Assembly: GCA_964242215.1 (NCBI GenBank)
Contig: CAXTCJ010000013.1
Coordinates: 1-64,000, forward strand
Reading direction: 5' to 3'
Length of the DNA stretch: 64,000 bases
DNA from: LMUY01 sp964242215
GTDB lineage: Bacteria; Pseudomonadota; Alphaproteobacteria; Acetobacterales; Acetobacteraceae
Shown here: positions 34,076 through 42,200 of the stretch, piece by piece
How the letters are laid out: the number at the start of each line of letters is the position of its first letter
How positions within the stretch are numbered: the stretch's first letter is position 1
The notes under the pieces: model-generated
Databases searched by the model: none
The model's input: the letters and a program-made list of their open reading frames with translations, nothing else
Told to the model about the DNA's origin: nothing
Position numbers and translations under genes: made by a program

Positions 34076-34215
34076 TATGCCTTCTTCGCAGCTTTCCGCT
34101 TCGCCTCCTTTATCCCTGCAAGGGCATCGTCCTTCAATGCAGGAGATGCCTTAAATCTCACAGTTGCCCCAGCTTTCACCGCGACTTTCTTGAGCTGCTG
34201 CCACTTTGTGGACAC
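34076..34215 (-). CDS. Very short basic protein resembling the HU C-terminal arm
   Basis: A GTG at 34215 opens a 46-codon frame with high lysine content. VKAGATVRFKASPALKDDAL resembles the last strand and helix of HU-family DNA-binding proteins (VxFKAGKALKDAV), and the tail IKEAKRKAAKKA is strongly basic. The N-terminal body of HU is absent, so it is either a remnant or a short nucleoid-type peptide. It lies 29 bases upstream of, and in line with, the MucR-type gene. Confidence 0.4.
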
Positions 34216-34444
34216 GCAGCTAAAGTGCGCGAGGACTCTGACGGCTACGACTGAGGATCGTTGGCACGGCGCTCCGCTTGCCCATCATCCTCGGAACTTC
34301 GGTCGCGACGCCTCGCCTCGCTGCGGTGCAGCCCGTTTCCTGCCCGCAGTTCTCTCCCGGCAAACGCCGATCGGCACTGTTGAACCTCAGGATCGAGCAG
34401 TGCGCCGGGCGGCCACTCACAAGCCGGCGTGTTACAGTGGGCTA

Positions 34445-35023
34445 ATGTCAACATCCCCACCTAGGTTCATTGCCATCGGCGCCTCAGGTGCGGAGGGGCT
34501 GGACGACATCAAAACCCTGTTGAACCTGCTGCCATCACCTGTGCACGCCGTCGTCATGGTCGTGCTGCACCGCCCCAGCGACAAAATCAGTCGCCTCCGG
34601 GAGGTGCTCGCCAAGAGCTCCGACATCAAGATCGTCTTGGCAGACGAAGCTGAGATCCTCGAGGAGGGAACCTGCTACATCGGAGAGCCTGACGGGCACC
34701 TGACTCTGATGGACACGCACTTGGCACACTTGGTTCCTGGTGCAGGCCACAAGCTGCGGGGGCGAACGATCGACGTGCTTTTCGAATCGCTGGCTGCTCA
34801 CGCCGGAACACGGGCCACCTGCATCGTCCTGTCCGGCGCATTGGATGATGGATCACGTGGTCTAGCCGCCATCCACGCTGCTGGTGGTCTCACGATGGTG
34901 CTTGACCCAGGCCAAAAACCACGGGGCATGCAGCAGAACGCGATCGATTACGATGGCCCAATTAGTCTTATTGGAACTGCTGCAGAGATAGCAGCGGCAA
35001 TCGGTCAGCAAAATCACAGCTAG
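34445..35023 (+). CDS. Stand-alone CheB-type methylesterase domain
   Basis: This 192-residue protein is a CheB C-terminal catalytic domain without the receiver domain. The nucleophile region FIAIGASGAEGLDDIKTLLN holds the Ser, although the usual GGP after it is GAE. VVMVVLHRPSD supplies the His, and IVLSGALDDGSRGLAAIHAAGG supplies the Asp of the triad. LRGRTIDVLFESLAAHAG is also typical. Free CheB domains occur in CheB/CheR fusions and in gene-transfer elements. No chemotaxis genes are near, so the target glutamyl ester is unknown. The ATG at 34445 fits the domain start. Confidence 0.85.
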   Translation: MSTSPPRFIAIGASGAEGLDDIKTLLNLLPSPVHAVVMVVLHRPSDKISRLREVLAKSSDIKIVLADEAEILEEGTCYIGEPDGHLTLMDTHLAHLVPGAGHKLRGRTIDVLFESLAAHAGTRATCIVLSGALDDGSRGLAAIHAAGGLTMVLDPGQKPRGMQQNAIDYDGPISLIGTAAEIAAAIGQQNHS

Positions 35024-35143
35024 GCGCTAGGGTTTTGGTCCACATTGTGCGCCGCACAAATAACTTGCCAGCTAAGTGGCAAGGTGGCTTATTTAACCCG
35101 CGGCGTTCGCGCCGCATTCTTGGACGTTTCCTCCCTAAACTTT

Positions 35144-35171
35144 GGCGGCATCGAGAGGTGCCGCCTTTTTT
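35144..35171 (+). terminator. Intrinsic terminator
   Basis: GGCGGCA (35144-35150) pairs with TGCCGCC (35159-35165), followed by six T. It lies 120 bases after the CheB-domain gene. Confidence 0.85.
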
Positions 35172-35280
35172 CATTTGAGGGTGGGTGAGTCAACGGCCGA
35201 CTGTCGCTCATTGTGACCAGCGGGCCGCGTCACACCTTCTGCCCCATGCCCGCGGCAGCCTCATCATGCGCAGAACCTGA

Positions 35281-35541
35281 CTATACGGGACGGGCGAAGA
35301 CCAACTCGCGCAGTTTGTCTGGTGTGAACTGGAGGAGCAGCGTTACCACGAGCGTCTTGGCATCACCCGGACTTCTCCCTCGCTCAGTCATTGCGGCTAC
35401 GATATCGGCCATCGTAGCGTCGGCAAGCAGGCTGTCAGGGAGGTAGTTCATGCCGGACTGTAACACACCGGAGATTTGAGAATGTAACACATCACATTGG
35501 GACACAATTAACTGATCTACTGCCTGGTTGTCATTTTCCAT
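35281..35541 (-). CDS. Hypothetical small protein
   Basis: This is an 86-residue acidic/helical protein, MENDNQAVDQLIVSQCDVLH followed by LADATMADIVAAMTERGRSP and LQFTPDKLRELV. No domain recognised. It overlaps its upstream partner (35531-35710) by 11 bases, so the two form a unit. Confidence 0.5.
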   Translation of the reverse strand: MENDNQAVDQLIVSQCDVLHSQISGVLQSGMNYLPDSLLADATMADIVAAMTERGRSPGDAKTLVVTLLLQFTPDKLRELVFARPV

Positions 35542-35710
35542 CCTTGCAACCGTAACGAGAACGCGGATCGGCTAACTTCTTATCTAGTTCGACCATTTGC
35601 TCAACCAAAGACGCTCTCTGGGCGCGAAGCAGCACTCCGCGCTCTCGGGTTTTATTGATCTCCTCAGCGATCCCGACTTTTTGTTCGGCAAGATACTTAG
35701 CAATTGACAT
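35531..35710 (-). CDS. Hypothetical small coiled-coil protein
   Basis: This 59-residue protein begins MSIAKYLAEQKVGIAEEINK and is helical with charged repeats (LVEQMVELDKKLADPRSRYG). The ATG at 35710 is more plausible than the longer frame. It is coupled to the next gene downstream. Confidence 0.5.
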   Translation of the reverse strand: MSIAKYLAEQKVGIAEEINKTRERGVLLRAQRASLVEQMVELDKKLADPRSRYGCKDGK

Positions 35711-35838
35711 AAGCAAGCATAGCACCCAGTGAGTTTCATCGCATAGCGGCGTGATCAAAAGTACATTCGAACTTGCCCATCAATGCGGCGGTGATATCAG
35801 CCCTTGCTGGACAGCCTGCCCGGCCCATCGAAGATGCC

Positions 35839-36090
35839 ATGACCCTGACGCCCTTCGCCGACGATGCCGCCTCGGTCTCGATCGACAAGCTGACCGTTGA
35901 GAACGGGACCGACCGGGTTGCGCTCTAAGGCTCGCTGGACATCACGCGGGATCAGCAGGGGTTGGCGCATGCCCGGGCGCTGCTGGCAATTGTGCAGGCG
36001 GCGGTGCAGGCGCTAGAGGGGGAGAAGGCGCTGCCGGCCGCGATGCCTGCTCCGGCCAAGCCCAAGACGGTGGTAAACCCGTTCGAGTGA
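35839..36090 (+). pseudogene. Small phage-type gene with an internal stop codon
   Basis: The reading frame MTLTPFADDAASVSIDKLTV then ENGTDRVAL is stopped by TAA at 35926-35928. It continues in the same frame as GSLDITRDQQGLAHARALLA and ends KPKTVVNPFE at 36090. Read through, it is an 83-residue protein (one residue per sense codon besides the TAA) of a type common in Acetobacteraceae prophages. A single substitution at a position where homologues carry an aromatic residue (TAC/TAT to TAA) explains it. Confidence 0.6.
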
Positions 36091-36113
36091 TCCGGAGCAC
36101 CATGCCCACCATC

Positions 36114-36482
36114 TCAACTGGTCAATACCGCTCTTGCTAGATGGGGCTGGGTGGGATTCTGAATTTCGCCTGAGCAACCGGCGTTAAAGGGTTGGTTTGC
36201 GGCCGAGCTGCATGTCGCCGTCACCACCGGTTCGACATGGGTAGTGGCCGGAACACTCGACGCCACCCAGCGCAGCATCATCGCGCTGTGAGCGACCTGA
36301 CGAGCTAACCAGGCCATCAACCAAGGAGGGTGGTGGGTAATAACTCCATCCACCTTGGGCGCCTCAAACGCTAGAGCCTCCTTTACGAGCGAAAATCGAA
36401 ATGTCTGCCCACTGGGAGTGTGCATGACGGTGATTGATCCCTCATCCCGGAGGGTCACCCCAAAATCAGCATTTGTTACCAC
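36114..36482 (-). CDS. Hypothetical protein, weak
   Basis: The 122-codon frame reads MVTNADFGVTLRDEGSITVM and HTPSGQTFRFSLVKEALAFE, which looks like a folded beta-rich N-terminal half. The second half (Cys/Ala/Thr-rich) is less convincing. No family recognised and no clear ribosome site; it could be a truncated gene. Confidence 0.35.
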   Translation of the reverse strand: MVTNADFGVTLRDEGSITVMHTPSGQTFRFSLVKEALAFEAPKVDGVITHHPPWLMAWLARQVAHSAMMLRWVASSVPATTHVEPVVTATCSSAANQPFNAGCSGEIQNPTQPHLARAVLTS

Positions 36483-37074
36483 ATTCTTTCACCGAACGTT
36501 TCATAACAAGTGCGAATACTCGTGTTTTTGCCAAGGTGCCCTTTGATATTTTAGCGCAAATAAAAGACTCTTGCCAAAAACCGGCTACTTCCCAAGTGCA
36601 GTTGTTACATCTGTCGTACGTGCCCGACGGCTTGATCGCTAAGGGTTACGGCCCAGCGTCAAGGTTGAACGGCCAGACCCTCTCGGGCCATCTTCACCCA
36701 GATCGTCAGCGGGCGGCTCGCGCCGACGCAGTTGATAACCGCGCCGTGACGTAAAAACGAGCCGCGAAAAAAGCACCAAGGGTGCATTGGTGCATATGGC
36801 TCAACCCAACGGCGGCACACAAGCGGCAGAAGGGCGGCGCAAAAACCAAGCGTTCCAAAAAAGCGCTGTGATTGAGCCCACCTATCAAGATCGACTCCCG
36901 GAGATCTGTGCGGCTACCCTCCCGGCATGCCCAACCAGGTAGATGCCGTGCTCAACAAGAGTGATGACCGAGCTACCCCGGCACAGTTCGTGGATCGTGC
37001 CGGGGTAGGACGGCGCGCATGCGTGCGTTTCTGCCGGCTTAAAAGGCAACTCACTTTGCAGCCGAGGTCACCAA
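36483..37074. other. Intergenic region with one strong palindrome
   Basis: No supported gene. A perfect 12-bp inverted repeat with a 12-base loop lies at 36973-37008 (CTACCCCGGCAC and its complement). It could be an operator or a bidirectional terminator-like hairpin upstream of the Schlafen/AlbA-type gene. Confidence 0.45.
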
Positions 37075-38543
37075 ATGGTTGACATTCGGCACGTTGACCC
37101 CACCGAAGCTGAAAAGTTGCTTACCCTGGAGGAGGGGCACTATCAGGACGTAAAAAGCGCGGCCATCGCACCGAGCAAAAATGAGCGAAAGCGTTTCGGC
37201 GTTCTGCAATAGCTCCGGTGGAGAGTTATATATCGGAATCGGTGAACAGAGATTAGACCGTTCGACGATCCGAACGTGGCAGGCTTTCGTTAAGCCAGAA
37301 GCCGCCAACGGTCATCTGCAAGTGCTTGAAGAAATATTTCCTCTGGGCATTGGATATAACGCCGAGTTTATCAAATCGGCAAATATACCTGGGTGCTTAC
37401 TCCACCTCGTAATGCAAAAAGCGAAGCGAATAATATTTGCAACGAGTCGTGTGCCGTATGTCCGTCGCGGTGCGCAAAATTTGCCTGTGAGAGGAGACGA
37501 GGCCCTGAGGAGGCTGCGTCTCGACAAGGGAATCGAAACTTTTGAAGATGAGGCTGTCCAGATCCCGCGTGAACGACTCTTTCAATCTTCCACTCTTAGA
37601 AAATTTATTGCTGGTGTGGTTCCTCGTACCGGTCATGAAGAATGGTTGCAGAAACAGAATCTAATCGCCCATGACTACCCGTCGGTGGCGGGCGTCCTGC
37701 TCTTCGATGACGAGCCCCAAGCCTTGCTACCTAAGCGGAGCGCTACAAAGCTCTATCGCTATACATCGAATCGTGAAGAGGGCGACAGAGACACGCTGGC
37801 GTTTACGCCGATCACGATCGAAGGCTGTTTATACGATCAGATTCACGAAGCGGTTAGACAAACAAAAATACTGATTGAAGGCATTAAGCGCCTTGGGACA
37901 AATGGACTAGAAGATGTGACTTACCCTGACGAAACTCCATGAGATTATTACTAATGCGTTGCTTCATAGGGACTATAGTATCACCTCAGATGTCCATATC
38001 AGGATATTTGAAAACCGAATAGAAATTGAAAGTCCGGGAAGGTTATCAGGACATATCACAACAACCAATATAAGACGTGAACAGTCTGCCCGTAATCCAA
38101 AGATAGTCCGACTAATTAACAAGTTTCCTAACCCGCCAAATAAAGACGTTGGCGAGGGAATTAACACCGCTTTCGATGCGATGAAGAAGCTTCGTCTAAA
38201 AGAGCCAGTTATCGAAGAACGAGAGCACTCTGTGGTGGTTTTCATCCGGCACGAGGCCCTAGGAAGCGCCGCCGAGCTGGTATTGGACTACCTGACGAGA
38301 CATGAACAAATTACAAATGCAATCGCCCGCGATCTCACGGGGATCAGGTCAGAGAATTCCATGAAGGACGTTTTTCTCGCGCTCAAAAAGCGCGGACTAT
38401 TGGAGCCGGTGAAGAACAAACGCGGTAGCGCGTCTGCTTGGAGCAGCCCCGACCTGGCAATCCACCGGTGGTCATTGAGCCACCGGTGGACAACACCTAG
38501 TTGGCGCACCACCGGTGGCAGTATCCCACCGGTGGCACCTTAA
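37075..38543 (+). pseudogene. Schlafen/AlbA_2-type ATP-binding protein, two +1 frameshifts
   Basis: Three frames in sequence encode one protein of about 488 residues. Frame 1 (from 37075) has LTLEEGHYQDVKSAAIAPSK. Frame 2 (from about 37181) has MSESVSAFCNSSGGELYIGI, the AlbA_2 core. Frame 3 (from about 37935) has LHEIITNALLHRDYSI and VHIRIFENRIEIESPGRLSG, the conserved downstream part of this RecG-like/AlbA family. A winged helix follows (HEQITNAIARDLTGI, VFLALKKRGLLEPV). Each shift is cured by removing one A, from AAAAA at 37177-37181 and AAA at 37932-37934. The gene is AT-richer than its surroundings, suggesting separate acquisition. Relatives act as regulators or in phage defence. Confidence 0.8.
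38462..38535. repeat. Four copies of the palindrome CCACCGGTGG
   Basis: Exact copies lie at 38462-38471, 38480-38489, 38509-38518 and 38526-38535, at the 3' end of and inside the AlbA-type reading frame. Centre spacings are 18, 29 and 17 bases. Clustered identical palindromes suggest protein-binding sites or a repeat-expansion relic. Confidence 0.8.
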
Positions 38544-38682
38544 CCCACGACCGCCCGCACCACATCAACCGCCGCTTCGGCCGTCGAGCACGCGTTCGGC
38601 CTATTCCACATCCCACCAATCAAAGCCTGCCCGCCGCCCAGCAACCGCAAAACCACCGACCCGTCCACTTCAACGGGACACC

Positions 38683-38892
38683 TCACGCCGCCAGCGCCGC
38701 CTCCACCACCTCCGGCGCCCGCTCGATCACGCGCAAGAGCGTCTTGGCAACACTGCTGGGCTGCCGGCGCCGCTGCTCCCAGTCGCGAACCACCGTCACC
38801 GTCAGACCAAACCGGGCGGCGAAGGCTTCCTGTGTAAGATGCATGCGCGTCCGAACGGCGCGGACGTCCAATGCTTCATCGGCCATGTTCAT
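38683..38892 (-). CDS. HTH protein, HigA/antitoxin-type regulator
   Basis: The 69-residue protein has DVRAVRTRMHLTQEAFAARF then GLTVTVVRDWEQRRRQPSSV and AKTLLRVIERAPEVVEAAL. This is the consensus of short HTH regulators that pair with RelE/HigB-type toxins. No toxin is adjacent. It is the last gene of the long minus-strand phage unit and overlaps the upstream gene by 4 bases. Confidence 0.8.
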   Translation of the reverse strand: MNMADEALDVRAVRTRMHLTQEAFAARFGLTVTVVRDWEQRRRQPSSVAKTLLRVIERAPEVVEAALAA

Positions 38893-39257
38893 TTCTCGAT
38901 TATGAAGGACACCGCGCCCAGGTGCTCGTTCACGTTGCGCTGCACCGGCATGCCTTCTTCCCGATCGGCAAACGCGCGGATAGCCGTCACCCTTACCATC
39001 TCGTTCTCAGCTTCCATGCCGAGAGTCCAAAGCATCTCGCGGTGCTGCTCCAGGCGCTCGGATTTGATGAACTCGTGGTAGCCACGCGCCGCTTGATTGC
39101 CAGGTTCGAATGCCTCGGCCTTAGTCTTGCGAGCAGGGTCGGCACCTTTGCGCTCTCCGCCCCAGCCAGGGCCCTTGCCGGATCCATTGCCCTTGCGGGT
39201 GCCTGACGTGGCAAATCGCTTGGGCTTGGAGATCGCGTCCACCGTTTTACCGGCCAT
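38889..39257 (-). CDS. Small-terminase-like phage protein (1)
   Basis: The 122-residue protein has a disordered Gly/Lys-rich N terminus (KGNGSGKGPGWGGERKGA). A helical C-terminal domain follows: YHEFIKSERLEQHREMLWTL, ENEMVRVTAIRAFADREEG and MPVQRNVNEHLG. The last block resembles the REEGMPVQRNVN-type end of phage terminase small subunits or related DNA-binding proteins. The start at 39257 overlaps the stop of the giant gene upstream. In an intact phage the large terminase would be expected next; here a regulator and cargo follow instead. Confidence 0.55.
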   Translation of the reverse strand: MAGKTVDAISKPKRFATSGTRKGNGSGKGPGWGGERKGADPARKTKAEAFEPGNQAARGYHEFIKSERLEQHREMLWTLGMEAENEMVRVTAIRAFADREEGMPVQRNVNEHLGAVSFIIEK

Positions 39258-42200
39258 CGCGCTCCTCCCTCGTCCGCAGCATGCCATCCGCGGCGAGGTT
39301 GCCTAGCAGTCCGCGCAGCTTGATCAGCACCGCCGGACGCGCCGCAGCGGCAGGCCGCAGCAGCAGCATGCGCGCCAACTCCGGGTTGAGCACGGCCGCC
39401 GTCAGCACATCGTCCACGTTCGCCAGACCGGCCGATCGAGCCCGCGACACCATGGCCGACGTGCCCAGCGTCGCGATCTTAAGCCCGACCTTGCCCAGTC
39501 CCGAGGCAACACCAACCGCGTGGCCCAGCAGTTCGCCACCAATCTCCCCGGCCACAAGTTGCCCCAGCATGGTGGAATGCCTCGGCTCGACCGCGGGGCC
39601 CTTGCCCGCTCGACCGGCATTGGCGGTGGCCTCACGCTGAAGATCCGCAGCGACGTTACGGAGTGCTTGCACCTGGTCGGGTTCGAATATGGCCGAGAGC
39701 GCACGCATCTGCTTCGGGTCGTTCAGCAACCCGTTGAGCTTGGTGGCACTGACCTTGTGCGCATCCTCCGCCCCGGTCACCACCTTGGACATCAGCCAAT
39801 CCGCGGCGTTGCGGCGCACGCCCAGCGTGGCTTCACGATCACCGCTTGTGAACTTCATCAGCGCCGCAGCGGAGGCGCCTGGGTTGTCCGCCTTCATGAG
39901 GCTGCCGATGGCAGTCTGCGGATCGACCCGGCCACCGTTCGTGTCGAGGTAGTGCGCCGCGGCACGATCCTGCTGAGCACGCACCAACTCCGCTCGGTCC
40001 TGCCGGGCCGCCGCGATGGTGCGGGCCGCAGTTTCTGGCGTGGCCACGCTGGCCTGATACTCCGGCGAGAGCGTGGACAGGGCTGAGTTGTGGCGAGACA
40101 GCCAGGACGCGTGCGCCACCGGGTCAAGGGGGCCGGATGAGGCAGCGTCTGTCTCCAGCGAGCCTGTGGCGGCCCGCTCAAGGTTCGGGGCACGATCAGC
40201 GCCACCGGACAGGTAGCTGCCAGCCGGAACGGCACCGCGCGTGCCTGGATACCAATGCCGAGCAGCCTCGGCAGTATCAGCGGTATGGTCTTCCAGCGGC
40301 ACGGACGCAGCCCGGCGCCGTGCGTTCAGCGCATCCACCTCGGCCTGGGCACGCTGCAGGGTGCCAAACCGGGCACGCAGCTCGGGGAAGACGTCTAGGG
40401 CATCGCGGTGGGCCGTCTGCCACCCCACCAGCTTCTTCGCATCAAAGGTGCCGTCCGGCCGTTCGGCAAAGGCCTTGAGGTCGTATGCGGCGTAGTCACC
40501 GATGGCAGACAGGGCCGCATCGCGCGACCCAAGCAGGCGGATCAGCGATTGCGCGTCCTCGGCCGATCCCTTGCCCCGATGCCAGAACTGGCCGGCCGCC
40601 GCGCTGTCGGCGACACTGTATTCCGCGCCGTTCCTGCCGGGTGCTAGGACCCGACTGGGCGCGCCTTCCATACGCTGGACATGCGCCAGCTTGGCATCCA
40701 TGGCCTCCCGGTGAGTGGCAGCGGTCTCCGGGTTTAGGGTTTCCGCCCCATCTTCTCCTGATCCAACGCCGCCTGCGCCTCCTCGATCTGCTTCTTGGCC
40801 TTGCGAACCAGCACCAGGTCGCCGTGCTTCATCGCCACCGTGAGCATCGCCTGCCCGCTGATCAGGACCGCGAGAGGTGAATCCACCGGCTTGTCGTGCG
40901 ACTGGTCCACCATCATCCCCTACCGCTCGCAGCAGATCATCCGCCGTCGCGTTCTGCCCAAACAACCGGGCCTGTGTTGATTGCTGCTCAGCACGAGCGG
41001 CGTACGTCGTTAGATACTCCGCAAGCTTGCCGCGAGACACTCGTCCAGCCAAACCTGGCCCGTAGGCAAGTTCTAGGATGTTCTCCGCTCGCTGAAACAC
41101 CCCACCACCGAACGCATCGCGCTGCCCCACGAAGTCCCGCAGCGAAACACCAGCCGCCTTGGCTTGCCGCACAGCCTGTGCTGCCTCGACCAGGTTCCGG
41201 CTGATGTCCACGCCCCGATCAATCTGCCCGGCCTCCACGCCGCTCCGCAGCTTGGCCATGGCGCCGGCCGCATCCGTCAGAGCCGCCCCGAAGGAGCGCA
41301 CGCCCTCGTCCCCACTTTCGGCCAACGCCGCCACCAAGCCACCGTCGCCATAGGCCCGGTGGAGCAGCGCATTGCGCACCCGCTGAACACCCTCGAGGGA
41401 TAAGGTGCCATCCTTCGTCAGGAACGCACCTTCCTCCCCCTTCTCGACCACATTGCGGGCGAAGGCGCGCACGAAATCGCGGTTACTGGCGCTGGTCACG
41501 TCGCCGGGGTGATACAGCCCCAGCACGTCGTCGGAGAGCCGCCCGGCGTCCACCGCGGCCCGTTCGCTGGCAGACATGGCCAGCCCGGACCCGGCGTTCG
41601 CCTCCTGGGTGAAGCGCACGCGATCCTCAGGCAACAGATCGGTGGTCCGCTCCCGCACAAGCACCGGCTCCCGAATCCCGCGCACGTCATAGCCCTGCCG
41701 GGTCAGGTAATCGCGATACCCTGCAGCCGCTGGACCATTGGCGGCGTGAGCCCGGCGGATAGCCAGATACCGAGCATTGCCGGACTCCACCACGCCATCG
41801 GGGCCAACGATCGGCGCACCCTCGCCGGCCGACGCCGATGCGCCCAACCGCTCCGGCTGCAGGTTGCCCGCAATCCGCTGCACCTGCGCTTCGGACGCCG
41901 CCCGCGTTCGATCGCGGGGCTGCAGCTCGGCAGGATACGTCGGGTTCGGCTCCATTCCAGCCGTATGCGAGCCGTGCAGGGTGCTGGCCTCGACCACCCG
42001 GTAGCGGACGCCGATCGGGCGCCCAGAGGGCGTGTAGACGGTAGTCCCGGCCGAAGGTGCAGTATCGTTCGCCGCGTGGCCCGCAAGCCGCCCCAGCACG
42101 GACTGATCAGGTGCCAGGTGACCATTCACCACATGCGGCTGCTCGACCGCAGCGGCCCGCGCCACCGCTTCGACCGTAGACCGATCCACCGCAGCTTTCA

